The notes under the pieces were generated by a model, which searched no databases, was not told where the DNA came from, and saw nothing but the letters and a program-made list of their open reading frames with translations. From the NCBI GenBank assembly GCA_020053735.1, contig JAGVMP010000009.1, positions 62,001 to 126,000 of the forward strand: 64,000 nucleotides of DNA. The letters run 5' to 3'. The position numbers were made by a program, and so were the translations under genes. This DNA comes from Pseudomonadota bacterium (GTDB lineage Bacteria; Pseudomonadota; Gammaproteobacteria; Burkholderiales; Methylophilaceae). This document shows, piece after piece, positions 17,363-27,646 of the stretch (its first letter is position 1; each line of letters opens with the position of its first letter).

Positions 17363-17815
17363 TTAACTGGGAGCGTCTATAAATTCAAGCGCAACACCGT
17401 TAAAAGCGGCTAAATCAGCCAATGCTTTTTGCGTCTCAATAGCGCCAATTACAATCGCTTTACTGCCATTAATTTTACTTGCACCCGTTTTAAGCGCCTG
17501 TGTTAGTGTCGTAGCAGTGAGTGATTCATCATCACCAGCAATAATCACTATCGTCGTTTTTAATGCCAGTGCACTGGTAATTGCCACTACGTCGGCATTG
17601 TCTACGCCTTCTTCAACCGCACAATTGGCCAGTTTAGGTGCCACAAAACCTTCTGGTGCATCTACAAATACAAGCGTGTTTTTTTCAGCAGGGTATTTTG
17701 CGCTTACTGTATCGTAAATTTTTTGTGGATTGACAGTCATCGCGTGTTTATCTGTCACGCAAGCGCTAAGCAATGTTGCAAGTAAACTGGCTAGCAGAAG
17801 TTTGGTGTTTATCAT
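17363..17815 (-). CDS. putative lipoprotein of unknown function
   Basis: ATG at 17815 has AAAGGAAT 5-12 nt upstream and begins a lipoprotein signal INTKLLLASLLATLLSAC with the lipobox LSAC. The mature part (about 130 residues) has alternating alpha/beta character (NTLVFVDAPEGF, TTIVIIAGDDES, SKAIVIGAIETQKAL) and two further cysteines, one in LANCAVEEG. No family recognised. It precedes the Gre-like gene on the same strand. Confidence 0.8.
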   Translation of the reverse strand: MINTKLLLASLLATLLSACVTDKHAMTVNPQKIYDTVSAKYPAEKNTLVFVDAPEGFVAPKLANCAVEEGVDNADVVAITSALALKTTIVIIAGDDESLTATTLTQALKTGASKINGSKAIVIGAIETQKALADLAAFNGVALEFIDAPS

Positions 17816-17916
17816 GGTAATTCCTTTAAAAATCACGACTACAACTTATCGCGAATCATAACACAAGGTGTTTGTAAGTGATTGATAAAGTTGTAATTTT
17901 TCATTCAATCTCGCTA

Positions 17917-19524
17917 CTATTCCCACTCAATGGTAGCGGGGGGCTTTCCAGAGACATCGTACACCACGCGGTTAATACCACGGACTTCATTAATAATGCG
18001 ATTGGACACTTTGCCAAGTAACGAGTAGGGTAGTTCTGCCCAGTTGGCTGTCATGAAGTCACTGGTCACCACGGCGCGTAATGCCACCACATAATCATAA
18101 GTGCGGCCATCGCCCATTACGCCAACCGATTTCACAGGTAAAAATACTGCAAATGCTTGGCTAGTGAGCGCATACCAAGATTTACCTGTTTTTTCGTCAA
18201 TCGTATTGCGTAATTCTTCAATAAAAATCGCATCGGCACGGCGCAATAAATCGGCAAATTCAGTTTTAATTTCGCCTAGAATGCGCACGCCCAAGCCTGG
18301 TCCTGGGAAAGGGTGGCGATATACCATATCGTGTGGCAAACCAAGCGCTACACCCAGTTCGCGCACTTCATCTTTAAACAAATCACGTAATGGCTCGAGT
18401 AATTTTAAGCCTAGGGTTTCTGGCAAGCCGCCGACATTGTGATGGCTTTTAATGGTGACGGCTTTTTTGCTTTTAGCTCCACCAGACTCAATCACATCAG
18501 GATAAATAGTGCCTTGTGCCAGCCACTTAGCCCCTTGATGGCCGCCATTACCAGCTTTAAGTTTGGCAGCTTCTGCTTTAAATACCTCTACAAACTCGCG
18601 CCCAATAATTTTGCGTTTGGCTTCTGGTTCAGATACACCCGCTAAGTGCCCCATAAATTGTGCCGCAGCATCCACGCGAATCACATTTGCATGCAATTTG
18701 CCCACAAACATATCCATGACCATGTCGCCCTCATTCAGCCGCAATAAGCCGTGGTCTACAAACACACACGTCAGCTGGTCGCCGATGGCACGGTGTATCA
18801 AGGCAGCTGCTACGCTAGAATCTACGCCGCCAGACAAGCCTAGAATCACTTCTTCATCGCCTACTTGCGCTTTAATTTTAGCTACGGCTTCGGCAGTGTG
18901 GTCTTTCATTACCCAGTCTGGTTTGGCGCGGCAGATCTCTAGTACAAAGCGCTCTAACATGGCTTGACCAAGCTTAGTATGCGTAACTTCTGGATGAAAC
19001 TGCACACCATAAAATTGGCGTGCTTCATCGGCAAATGCCGCAATCGGTGTGGTGTCGTTGCTGGCGATGATTTTAAAGCCTTCTGGTAATGCGGTGACTT
19101 TGTCGCCGTGACTCATCCAAACATCTATTAAACCGTGACCTTCAGCGTTGGTTCTATCTTGTATATCCTTAAATAGTGCCGAATGGCCGCGTGCACGAAT
19201 TTCGGCGTAGCCGAATTCACGTTTGCTCCCGGCCTCTACTTTGCCGCCAAGTTGCTGCGCCATGGTTTGCATGCCATAACAAATGCCGAGCACAGGCACA
19301 CCTAGTTCAAATACTGCTTGTGGCGCGCTGTCAGTTTCTGCTTCGTAGACACTGGCATGGCTACCAGACAGGATAATGCCATCCGCGCCAAAGCTCTTAA
19401 CAAAGTCATTAGAAACATCGCATGGGTGAATCTCACAATATACGTGCGCCTCGCGTACACGACGCGCGATGAGTTGGGTGACTTGAGAGCCGAAATCAAG
19501 AATAAGGATTTTTGAGTGATTCAT
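17917..19524 (-). CDS. guaA: GMP synthase (glutamine-hydrolysing)
   Basis: Converts XMP to GMP using glutamine and ATP. 535 residues: class I amidotransferase domain with nucleophile Cys in GICYGMQ (about 82) and His-Glu in [13 protein letters not shown] pyrophosphatase domain with GLSGGVDSS near 230-238; C-terminal dimerisation domain ending in PPATIEWE, the family terminus. It lies 88 nt downstream of guaB on the same strand. The gap holds an imperfect inverted arrangement of GTGAAA/TTTCAC runs that might attenuate or separate transcripts. Confidence 0.97.
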   Translation of the reverse strand: MNHSKILILDFGSQVTQLIARRVREAHVYCEIHPCDVSNDFVKSFGADGIILSGSHASVYEAETDSAPQAVFELGVPVLGICYGMQTMAQQLGGKVEAGSKREFGYAEIRARGHSALFKDIQDRTNAEGHGLIDVWMSHGDKVTALPEGFKIIASNDTTPIAAFADEARQFYGVQFHPEVTHTKLGQAMLERFVLEICRAKPDWVMKDHTAEAVAKIKAQVGDEEVILGLSGGVDSSVAAALIHRAIGDQLTCVFVDHGLLRLNEGDMVMDMFVGKLHANVIRVDAAAQFMGHLAGVSEPEAKRKIIGREFVEVFKAEAAKLKAGNGGHQGAKWLAQGTIYPDVIESGGAKSKKAVTIKSHHNVGGLPETLGLKLLEPLRDLFKDEVRELGVALGLPHDMVYRHPFPGPGLGVRILGEIKTEFADLLRRADAIFIEELRNTIDEKTGKSWYALTSQAFAVFLPVKSVGVMGDGRTYDYVVALRAVVTSDFMTANWAELPYSLLGKVSNRIINEVRGINRVVYDVSGKPPATIEWE

Positions 19525-19612
19525 AAAATAATGTGAAACGATAAAAGTGAAAGGTAAAAGCAGGCTGCTGACTAGCTACGTTTCACGTTTTGCTTTTCAT
19601 CATTCACAGCTT

Positions 19613-21082
<1,470 letters not shown>

Positions 21083-21149
21083 TTATTTGCAAAACGAGAT
21101 TATACAGATTTGCAAAGCTGATTAAAAGTTGGTAAGCTGAAATAACGTA

Positions 21150-21191
21150 AAATATGTTTAAACATATTTAAAAAATGTGTTTTTAAACATA
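21150..21191. promoter_or_regulatory. palindromic pair between guaB and the DUF4124 gene
   Basis: A perfect 20-bp palindrome, AAATATGTTTAAACATATTT (21150-21169), is followed about 24 nt on (centre to centre) by a second, imperfect copy TGTGTTTTTAAACATA (21176-21191). It lies in the divergent intergenic region, so it could regulate guaB, the DUF4124 gene, or both. The binding protein is unknown. Confidence 0.5.
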
Positions 21192-21305
21192 AGCTAATCG
21201 TTAAAACATCAATTAATTTCTATAAAAATGTGGTTAGCGTAAACTTAAGCTTATGACGATGCGTTGTTTAATAGGATGTTTTATATTGAATATTAGGGAA
21301 CTAAC

Positions 21306-21809
21306 ATGAAATTCTTACCATTATTATTGGCAACGCTTGCTTTAACAGCGGTTTCTGGCTTAAGCCAAGCTGAAATTTACAAGTGGAAAGATAAAGACGG
21401 CAAAGTAAGATACAGTGATACGCCACCGCCATCGAATGTGAAACAGGAAGCTATAGCTGGCAAAAAAAAATCAGTAGCACCAACTGGTAAAGCACCACTA
21501 GCGCCTGCTGCTGCTGTCCCGACTGCAGCTACTCCAAAAAATAGTGAGCCACCAGCAAATCCAGAAGATTTGGCTGCAGAGCAGCGTCGGAACAATGCTG
21601 AAGTTGAAAAAAACAATAAGCTAGAAAAAGAAGCAGAGGCCAAACGTAAGGCCGAAAATTGCTCAGCCGCTAAGGCGAACATGGAAACTTATACGCAAGG
21701 CGGTCGTGTTTATAAAATGAACGAAAAAGGCGAACGCGAATATTTAGATGATGAAGACTTTAAAGCTGGCAGAGAAAAGGCCCAGCAAGAAATCAACGAA
21801 AACTGCTAG
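21306..21809 (+). CDS. DUF4124 domain-containing periplasmic protein
   Basis: Signal peptide (about 1-22, cut after SQA), then the DUF4124 block EIYKWKDKDGKVRYSDTPPP (about 23-42). An Ala/Pro-rich linker and a charged coiled segment with Lys/Glu repeats follow, ending with two cysteines far apart (NCSAAK, ENC) that may pair. The gene is common next to guaB in betaproteobacteria but its job is unknown. A strong terminator follows. Confidence 0.88.
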   Translation: MKFLPLLLATLALTAVSGLSQAEIYKWKDKDGKVRYSDTPPPSNVKQEAIAGKKKSVAPTGKAPLAPAAAVPTAATPKNSEPPANPEDLAAEQRRNNAEVEKNNKLEKEAEAKRKAENCSAAKANMETYTQGGRVYKMNEKGEREYLDDEDFKAGREKAQQEINENC

Positions 21810-21836
21810 TTAACCTGCTGTTTAAATATCAACCCG

Positions 21837-21864
21837 AAGGCGGTGCATCTCCACCGCCTTTTTT
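21837..21864 (+). terminator. rho-independent terminator of the DUF4124 gene
   Basis: AAGGCGGTG, loop CATCT, CACCGCCTT then TTTT. A second short hairpin (ATGCGCC AAT GGCGCAT, 21871-21887) lies just beyond and ends close to the rnfH stop. Confidence 0.88.
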
Positions 21865-21900
21865 GCGAGCATGCGCCAATGGCGCATTGCCTGCGTGAAG

Positions 21901-22197
21901 CTATTTCATCACTTTGCCTTCTTCGGCGCGTTGTTTGCGTACTTCCTTCGGGTCAGCAATAAGTGCGCGATAAATTTCGACGCGGTCTAAGTTGCGCAGT
22001 GGCGTATCTAACTTTATGAGCTTACCAAACACACCAATTTGATTGACGTTTAAGTCAATTTCTGGAAACTTGTTTAAAATTCCTGACGCCTGTATCGCCG
22101 CATCAGCATTAGAGCCTGGCACAATTTGCACTGGAATAATTAATTGCTGATGAGGAAGTGCATAAGCCACTTCAACTGTCATATCAAGACTGCTCAT
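21901..22197 (-). CDS. rnfH: RnfH-family ubiquitin-like protein
   Basis: Starting at MSSLDMTVEVAYALP gives 98 residues with a beta-grasp pattern (VEVAYALPHQQLIIPVQIVPGS, then IGVFGKLIKLDTPLRNLDRVEIYRALIADPKE), the hallmark of the RnfH/RatB family. Its first codons overlap the end of ratA by 14 nt, so the two are translationally coupled. An earlier start would lie inside ratA without family similarity. Function is not firmly known. Confidence 0.92.
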   Translation of the reverse strand: MSSLDMTVEVAYALPHQQLIIPVQIVPGSNADAAIQASGILNKFPEIDLNVNQIGVFGKLIKLDTPLRNLDRVEIYRALIADPKEVRKQRAEEGKVMK

Positions 22198-22639
22198 TTT
22201 GACCTTTCGAACTGTATACCTTGTCTGCTCGCGCGACAAAACCGTCTACAAAAGTGGCGGCAATGTGACTAAATACGGGCGCAATCATTTTCTCTAAAAA
22301 ACTATTAGAAAACTCGTATTGCAACTGGAATTCAATTTTACAGGCATCTGCGCGCAATTCAATAAAACGCCAATCACCATCCAAATGTTTAAACGGCCCA
22401 TTTTGTAAGTTAATTTGCATGCTATGTGGAAATTGCTTACTATTTTGTGTAGTGAAATTTTGCTTAATGCCGTGATAATTAATGTGTAATGTAGCGCTGG
22501 TGCTAGTTTCTGAGCGTTCTAGTAAATCAACACCACCGCACCACGGTAAAAATTTCGGGTAGTCTTCCACTGCATCTACCAACGCAAACATTTGCGCGGC
22601 TGAGTGCATCACCAGAACCGTTTTTTCAACTTTATTCAT
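22184..22639 (-). CDS. ratA: RatA/START-like protein (coenzyme Q-binding family)
   Basis: 151 residues of the SRPBCC/START type: VEKTVLVMHSAAQMFALVDAVEDYPKFLPWC at the N-terminus and FVDGFVARADKVYS at the C-terminus. The family includes E. coli RatA and yeast Coq10, proposed to bind ubiquinone. RatA has also been described as a ribosome-association inhibitor, which is debated. The gene is divergent from smpB, the usual arrangement. Confidence 0.93.
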   Translation of the reverse strand: MNKVEKTVLVMHSAAQMFALVDAVEDYPKFLPWCGGVDLLERSETSTSATLHINYHGIKQNFTTQNSKQFPHSMQINLQNGPFKHLDGDWRFIELRADACKIEFQLQYEFSNSFLEKMIAPVFSHIAATFVDGFVARADKVYSSKGQNEQS

Positions 22640-22774
22640 AGATTCTTTTAATCAATCACCTGACTTTGCCAAGCCTACTTTTAACTACTTCACTCGTCGT
22701 ATTAATCATACTGTCTTCGTTCGTCTTTCGCGTCATTTTTTGATTTATTAAAAGAATGAACATTAGTAATAGCG

Positions 22775-22780
22775 TAAAAT
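22775..22780 (+). promoter_or_regulatory. -10-like element of smpB
   Basis: TAAAAT with GCT after it, 38 nt before the smpB start. The surrounding 16-mer TAAAATGCTATTTTAA (22775-22790) also occurs exactly upstream of trhO at 26962-26977. Confidence 0.45.
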
Positions 22781-22817
22781 GCTATTTTAAGTCATAACAT
22801 CGCTAAATATTTGCATT

Positions 22818-23267
22818 ATGAGCATCGCCCAAAATAAAAAAGCGTTTTTCGATTATTTTATCGAGGACAAATACGAAGCTGGCATTGTGCTGGAAGGTTG
22901 GGAAGTAAAAGCCATCCGCGACAATCGCGCCAACTTAAAAGAGGCGTATGTGATTATTCAGCGCGGTGAAATTTACCTAATCGGCTGCCATGTCACACCC
23001 ATGGGCGCTGCTTCTACACATATTCGTCCAGATGCAATCCGTACCCGCAAGCTATTGTTGCATAACGAAGAAATCATCAAGCTTATCGAAAAAGTAGAAC
23101 GTGCAGGCTATACCATCGTGCCGCTAGACATGCACTTTACAAAAGGTCGCATCAAAGTGCAAATTGGGTTGGCCAAAGGTAAGAAACAGCACGATAAGCG
23201 TGATACCGAAAAGGCGCGTGATTGGGAGCGTGAAAAGGGCCGTATTATGAGATCGCACAATAAGTAG
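22818..23267 (+). CDS. smpB: SsrA-binding protein SmpB
   Basis: 149 residues of the SmpB fold: [49 protein letters not shown] and the basic C-terminal tail ([21 protein letters not shown]) that enters the ribosome channel. SmpB delivers tmRNA to stalled ribosomes; its partner ssrA is encoded about 170 nt downstream. Confidence 0.97.
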   Translation: MSIAQNKKAFFDYFIEDKYEAGIVLEGWEVKAIRDNRANLKEAYVIIQRGEIYLIGCHVTPMGAASTHIRPDAIRTRKLLLHNEEIIKLIEKVERAGYTIVPLDMHFTKGRIKVQIGLAKGKKQHDKRDTEKARDWEREKGRIMRSHNK

Positions 23268-23301
23268 TTTCAAGCGCAAAAACCGCGGAGGGAAAATCAT
23301 C

Positions 23302-23336
23302 GCCCTGCAGTCCGCATAGGTATTGGCTTACAGAGC
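23302..23336 (+). repeat. dispersed 35-nt repeat, copy 2
   Basis: Begins GCCCTGCAG and ends CTTACAGAGC; lies between smpB and ssrA. Belongs to the family with copies at 14361, 38441, 42280 and 51809. Confidence 0.7.
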
Positions 23337-23400
23337 CTGCATATTGATATGTAGTACAAATGAAGCATGAAACTTTATTAAAAGCACAATCTCTAAGGTG

Positions 23401-23406
23401 TATAAT
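23401..23406 (+). promoter_or_regulatory. -10 element of ssrA
   Basis: TATAAT 30 nt before the mature tmRNA 5' end, leaving room for a short 5' leader removed by RNase P. The -35 region is poorly conserved. Confidence 0.6.
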
Positions 23407-23435
23407 CACAGGTTCTGATTAGTAAAGTCTGATTT

Positions 23436-23803
23436 GGGGATGACCCGGTTTCGACGTGGGTTACAAAGCAGTGCAGGGCATACCGAGGCTCAGATTACCT
23501 CGTAAATACAGCTGAAACAAGTATAGTCGCAAACGACGAAACTTACGCTCTAGCCGCTTAAGACCGGCTGGACGCTGCACCATCTCTCCCGTGGGGTGGA
23601 TTGGGGTAACCCATACGCAGCGTCATATACACGGGATACGTGAAGTGTTGGGTTACTTAGCACCTCATTAACCTTAAGGTAACTCGTTTTGCAGTCGCTT
23701 GTCGGTTGGTGCATGCATAATTAAACTAAACAACCAGGCTAAGTATGTAGAACTGTCTGTGGAGGATTTGCGGACGGGGGTTCGATTCCCCCCATCTCCA
23801 CCA
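23436..23803 (+). ncRNA. ssrA: transfer-messenger RNA (tmRNA)
   Basis: The 5' end GGGGATGACCCGGTTTCGAC and the 3' end ...CATCTCCACCA pair as the tRNA-like acceptor stem (GGGGAU with AUCUCC). The T-arm GGGGGTTCGATTCCCCC is present, and CCA is encoded. The resume frame at 23529-23561 reads ANDETYALAA then TAA, the proteolysis tag. It rescues stalled ribosomes with SmpB. The 368-nt length is normal. The last bases are duplicated downstream (see att-like repeat). Confidence 0.98.
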
Positions 23804-23980
23804 ATTAATAAAAATGCCACCTTTTTTGGGTGGCATTTTTATTAATTGTAGATAGGCATCGAACCCACGGGACGGGGGATGAGCAGGGAATTCGAGTCGC
23901 ATGCGGCGAGCCTGCGAATGACAGCGCACATGCAGGTGCGCTGGCTGGCTAAGATGGCCGATTCCCCCCATCTCCACCAA
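23783..23980. repeat. att-like direct repeat: ssrA 3' end duplicated
   Basis: The 22 nt at 23783-23804 (T-arm to CCA plus one base) recur exactly at 23959-23980. Between them are the ssrA terminator and about 110 nt of unusually GC-rich DNA (23848-23958). Integrases commonly use tmRNA 3' ends, so the pair looks like attL/attR left after loss of most of an element, or a tandem att created by successive insertions. No integrase gene is in the window. Confidence 0.75.
23803..23847 (+). terminator. terminator of ssrA
   Basis: A very long stem: AATTAATAAAAATGCCACC pairs with GGGTGGCATTTTTATTAATT around a T-rich loop. Confidence 0.85.
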
Positions 23981-23986
23981 CAAATA

Positions 23987-24018
23987 GAAACGCCACCTTT
24001 CGAGGTGGCGTTTTTTTT
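23987..24018 (+). terminator. second terminator after the duplicated ssrA end
   Basis: AAACGCCACC, loop TTTC, GAGGTGGCGTTTTTTTT. Its stem resembles the first ssrA terminator (GCCACC/GGTGGC), so the duplication appears to include the terminator. Confidence 0.9.
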
Positions 24019-24065
24019 GACTGTTGTTGAATTATTTTTGTGTTTATTTATTTTTTGATTTCAGA

Positions 24066-24245
24066 TTAGTGCCAATCAGAATCTCTCAACTTATTCGGTT
24101 GTGATAAAACTCTGCTAATAACAGAGTTTGGCAATCCAGCTTTAGCCATTAAATTGATTGCTTGATCAAATCCTCTAAGTTTTTTCATGATCAGCCCTTC
24201 ATTGACTATGTGATTAAATAAATCGTTATCTCGCTTTTGCATCAT
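24066..24245 (-). CDS. small hypothetical protein (59 residues)
   Basis: ATG at 24245 is preceded by GATAGGAGAGC, an excellent ribosome site, and opens 59 codons to TAA. The peptide is amphipathic and polar (KRDNDLFNHIVNEGL, then KKLRGFDQAINLMAKAGLP and VISRVLSQPNKLRDSDWH). A second ATG follows at once. The C-terminal pattern GLPNSVISRVL...RDSDWH looks helical and might belong to a family of small proteins, but none is recognised. It lies beside the ssrA att scar. Confidence 0.6.
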   Translation of the reverse strand: MMQKRDNDLFNHIVNEGLIMKKLRGFDQAINLMAKAGLPNSVISRVLSQPNKLRDSDWH

Positions 24246-24494
24246 GCTCTCCTATCAATTTTAGAATAGCTTTTTCAATATCACTTTTAATTTAAATAAG
24301 GTTTTCTCATTTAAGTACGATTATCGTTATTTTTTTAAATAACATTCTGTTCGTTAGCACACATATCAATTGAAAAAGTTGGCAGTTAGCTAAATTTATT
24401 TCGCATTCTTGGGTTCATAGACAGTTAATAAAAAGATTAGTTTTTGACTCGTAAAAAGATGGAAATTTTATTAAGTTAAGTGTCTAATTGTCGC

Positions 24495-24716
24495 ATGATA
24501 AAAACTTACTACATTGATTATCCTCAAGAGCATTTAGAAGGGCAGGCGCATACCTATCGCTGCGTTTATTGTAAAGTGGTGACGACCAAGATTAACGGCA
24601 GCCTGCAAGGCCACTTGCCTGACTGTACTTATCGATTAAAACTAGAGCATGATGGATTTGAGCGGAATCAAAATCCAAATTCACCAAGTTGTTCAGCAGC
24701 AGATGATTTCGATTAA
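24495..24716 (+). CDS. small hypothetical protein with a CxxC motif
   Basis: Beginning at ATG 24495 (MIKTYYIDYPQEHLEG) gives 73 residues; a GTG five codons earlier is possible. Contains CVYCK and a later Cys (DCTY), a possible metal site or redox pair, and a polar tail. No family recognised. A T-rich hairpin overlapping its stop (about 24700-24731) may be its terminator. Confidence 0.55.
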   Translation: MIKTYYIDYPQEHLEGQAHTYRCVYCKVVTTKINGSLQGHLPDCTYRLKLEHDGFERNQNPNSPSCSAADDFD

Positions 24717-24749
24717 ATCGCTGCTTTTTTTCGTATCTGTTCGCGTTAT

Positions 24750-25910
24750 TTAATCACCAAGTAATTCAGCGATAGGTTGCAAATGTTCTATGTGCTCACA
24801 GACTACTTTGATGATGAATATAACGGGTATACCAAGCAACATGCCCCATAAACCCCACAACCAAGAGAAAAAGATAAACGCGATAAAAACAGCTGCAGAA
24901 TTCATTTTAGCGATGCGGCCAGTCATCCATGTTGTAATGAATACGCCAACAATAGTCGCGATTAATACCGATGCGCCTGAAACAATCAATGCCATTAATA
25001 TTGAATCAAATTGCATATAAGCCGCCATGCCGGTGACGACTGCAGTTGCAATGGGGCCAAAATATGGCACGATATGCATAAAGCCAGCTGCGACGGCCCA
25101 TGCGCCAGCGTTTTCTAAACCTAATAAACGAAATACAACCCAAGATAAGACGCCAGCAATAATGTTGGTGACTATCAACATGTATAGGTAACCCTGTATT
25201 GATTGATTGATGTCAGCAAGTATATTGACGGTAATTTTCTTTTTAGTAAGAGAAGGCCCAGTCAGTTTCACTAGTTTTCGTTTAAAAGAATCACCAGATA
25301 GTAGGAGGAAATAAGCTAGAAATATCATCGTGACTGCCTCTGCAATAAAGCCAAAAACGCCTAGAGAGCCGCGCCATAGAAAGTCACCAATTTTAAATTT
25401 CCGCTCATCTAAAACAACATGCATGGTTGTTTTTTTGGGCTTAGAAACATTATTTTCTACTTCACTGGTAGCCTTTTCGACTTGATTAGCCGCAATTTGT
25501 ATTTTTTGCATATTGGTCAGTGGCTCTCCACGCTTCACCGCAAAGCCAGAGGTGAATTTGGTTGCCGCTTCCGGAAGAGTCGAAATAATTGATTGCACTT
25601 GGCCACGTAATGCGTAGCCGCCAAATCCAATGCTAGAAATTAGTACTAAAATAATCACGGTGGAGCCGATAAACCGATTAATCTTGATGTGCTCCATTTT
25701 GTTTACCAATGGATTTAGCGCATAGGCTAAAAGCACACCTAAAAACATGGTGATGATAAAACTTTGAGCCCAATCTAAAGCGAAAATGACTGCAATCGTG
25801 GTTATTATCACTAACGCAACATTTTTTACTTGTATTGGGTTAGGTGGCGGTAGGCTGCCTGTTGAGGATTCTAAAATTAATTCAGCAGGTAATTTAGACT
25901 CAGTGCTCAT
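24750..25910 (-). CDS. AI-2E family transporter (PerM/YdiK-like)
   Basis: 386 residues, inner-membrane protein with about eight hydrophobic segments: a pair at about 30-70, one at 80-100, a polar stretch 110-190 (periplasmic), then a bundle from about 190 to 365 including GAWAVAAGFMHIVPYFGPI, the signature of this family. Members include TqsA (AI-2 export) and Na+/H+ antiporters; the substrate here is unknown. Last gene of the minus-strand run from the MHYT-GGDEF gene. Confidence 0.9.
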   Translation of the reverse strand: MSTESKLPAELILESSTGSLPPPNPIQVKNVALVIITTIAVIFALDWAQSFIITMFLGVLLAYALNPLVNKMEHIKINRFIGSTVIILVLISSIGFGGYALRGQVQSIISTLPEAATKFTSGFAVKRGEPLTNMQKIQIAANQVEKATSEVENNVSKPKKTTMHVVLDERKFKIGDFLWRGSLGVFGFIAEAVTMIFLAYFLLLSGDSFKRKLVKLTGPSLTKKKITVNILADINQSIQGYLYMLIVTNIIAGVLSWVVFRLLGLENAGAWAVAAGFMHIVPYFGPIATAVVTGMAAYMQFDSILMALIVSGASVLIATIVGVFITTWMTGRIAKMNSAAVFIAFIFFSWLWGLWGMLLGIPVIFIIKVVCEHIEHLQPIAELLGD

Positions 25911-25987
25911 GAAATACTTTCAATTGGGCTTGCTAAGTTATATAGGTGCTTCTAAATGTATGCAGGTTAATGGGCACTATACTGGCT

Positions 25988-26941
25988 TTAGCTAACATTT
26001 GATTTTTTATTTCCACCTATATGCGCTTCACCGCGTTGTTTGGCCAAAATCACTTGTTTTTGGCGCTCGGTGAGGCTTTTTTTCTTTTCTTCGGTGAGCG
26101 AATCGTAACAATGCGGGCAACTAATGCCTGCAGTGTATAGCGGCGATTTCAGTTCTTGTGGCGAAAGTGGCATGCGACAAGCATAGCATTGGTCAAACTC
26201 ACCGACTTCTAGGCCATGTTTTACTGCAACGCGTTGGTCAAACACAAAGCACTCGCCTTGCCACAGGCTTTCCTCTTCTGGCACGGTCTCTAGGTATTTT
26301 AATATGCCACCTTGCAAGTGAAAAACCTCTTCAAAGCCTTGTTCTAGCATATAGCTGCTGGCTTTTTCGTAGCGTATGCCACCAGTGCAAAACATGGCGA
26401 CTTTTTTATGTTTGGTTTTATCTAGGTTCTGCGCGACGTATTTGGGAAACTCGCGAAACGTGGTGGTTTCAGGGTTAACCGCACCTTTGAAGGTGCCAAT
26501 GTGCACCTCATAATCGTTGCGCGTATCCAACACCATCACGTCTGGGTCAGCAATCAGCGCGTTCCAATTCTCTGGTTTTACATAAGTACCGACGGTGTTA
26601 TTGGGGTTTACGCTAGGTACGCCCATGGTGACAATTTCTTTTTTTAATTTCACCTTCATGCGGTAAAACGGGTGCTCGTCGGTGTATGACTCTTTGTGTT
26701 CTAGGGTGGAAAAATTGCCTTCAAATGCCGCGTCGGTGCGCAAAAACTCAAGCACAGCGTGAATATCTGCTGGCAAGCCAGCGATGGTGCCATTAATACC
26801 TTCAGCTGCTAATAGAATGGTGCCTTTTATTTTGTGTGTCACGCAAGCGGCATGAATATTGGGCTGTAGGGCAGCATAGTTAGGTAATGCGACGAATTTA
26901 TACAGTGCGGCAGTTAAATATTTGGGTGTTGATGATGACAT
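25988..26941 (-). CDS. trhO: tRNA uridine(34) hydroxylase TrhO (rhodanese family)
   Basis: Hydroxylates U34 of tRNA to ho5U using oxygen. 317 residues: N-terminal acylphosphatase-like domain with [16 protein letters not shown] (about 39-54), rhodanese domain with [18 protein letters not shown] and active-site loop [10 protein letters not shown] (Cys near 184), and a C-terminal Cys-rich segment (CYACRMP, CPHC) that can bind zinc. A -10-like element lies 20-30 nt upstream on the minus strand (ATTTTA at 26971-26976), so it may have its own promoter besides reading from the fhc genes. Confidence 0.94.
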   Translation of the reverse strand: MSSSTPKYLTAALYKFVALPNYAALQPNIHAACVTHKIKGTILLAAEGINGTIAGLPADIHAVLEFLRTDAAFEGNFSTLEHKESYTDEHPFYRMKVKLKKEIVTMGVPSVNPNNTVGTYVKPENWNALIADPDVMVLDTRNDYEVHIGTFKGAVNPETTTFREFPKYVAQNLDKTKHKKVAMFCTGGIRYEKASSYMLEQGFEEVFHLQGGILKYLETVPEEESLWQGECFVFDQRVAVKHGLEVGEFDQCYACRMPLSPQELKSPLYTAGISCPHCYDSLTEEKKKSLTERQKQVILAKQRGEAHIGGNKKSNVS

Positions 26942-26983
26942 TGTTGCAATAAATCTTCAGCTAAAATGCTATTTTAACATGCC

Positions 26984-27646
26984 TCACAATAAGACTAAAA
27001 TTTCCCCATTGCCATTGCAGGCTAAATCACCAGCATAACGTTGTACGCGATAGCTGCTGAGAAGATTAAATTTGGTTGAAAGAGGTTTAAGGCTTTGAAA
27101 AAGTAGCGCCAGAAATGGCAAGGTATGTGTGCCGCAATCTTGTATGGTTGCATGTAAAGTTTGCGCCTGTGTGAGTAAAATCGTACCGCGTTTCATGCCA
27201 AAACCAGCATAATTGCCAATGCTGCCATAGACACCTATGGTGCCCGCCAGCATGCGACTGCCACAATATACACCGGCATTTCCATCAATTAAAATCATGC
27301 CACGGCGCATTTGGTCACCAACTCTATCGCCTGCGTTGCCATGGCAAACAATACCGCCACCGCGCATATTGGCGCCTAAAAAATCACCACAATCGCCTTC
27401 AATGGTGATGCTGCCACGCGACATTTGGTGCCCTATATAGTCAAGCTGAGAGGTGCTGTTTTTAAATACAATCCGTTCAAAATTTTCACCATTAATATCA
27501 AATAAATCAATTACTTTAATTCTATTATTTAAAGTGATTTCTAGTATTTGTTTGGCGTTTAAATCTTTTAATTTATCTGGTGTCAGCTTGCGACAATCTA
27601 CCTTGAATGATGGATTTTTTTTAAGGGTAAAGGTGAGTGGCTTCAT
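26984..27646 (-). CDS. fhcC: formyltransferase/hydrolase complex subunit C (FhcC)
   Basis: 220 residues with the GXGXG-type beta-helix of FwdC/FhcC: repeated G-D-x-x-G-x-x-M-x-x-G units (IGHQMSRGSITIEGDCGDFLGANMRGGG is one stretch of this pattern at about 72-99). It is shorter than archaeal FwdC. It forms a complex with FhcA, B and D. The start overlaps the fhcD stop by 4 nt (ATGA), showing translational coupling. Last gene of the fhcBADC cluster. Confidence 0.95.
   Translation of the reverse strand: MKPLTFTLKKNPSFKVDCRKLTPDKLKDLNAKQILEITLNNRIKVIDLFDINGENFERIVFKNSTSQLDYIGHQMSRGSITIEGDCGDFLGANMRGGGIVCHGNAGDRVGDQMRRGMILIDGNAGVYCGSRMLAGTIGVYGSIGNYAGFGMKRGTILLTQAQTLHATIQDCGTHTLPFLALLFQSLKPLSTKFNLLSSYRVQRYAGDLACNGNGEILVLL

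Noticed and set aside
19525-19612. Riboswitch between guaB and guaA
   Set aside because: GTGAAA/TTTCAC runs give only weak inverted pairing, and no purine riboswitch core was seen.
23726-23983. 85-codon minus-strand frame across the ssrA 3' end
   Set aside because: It runs antisense through the tmRNA T-arm and both att-like copies (WWRWGESNPRP type), a well-known false protein from RNA genes.
26830-26870. Sixth copy of the 35-nt repeat inside trhO
   Set aside because: About 24 of 30 bases match (AATATTGGGCTGTAGGGC), but the protein aligns to the family here without an insertion, so coincidence or codon-level similarity is more likely. Kept out of the feature list.
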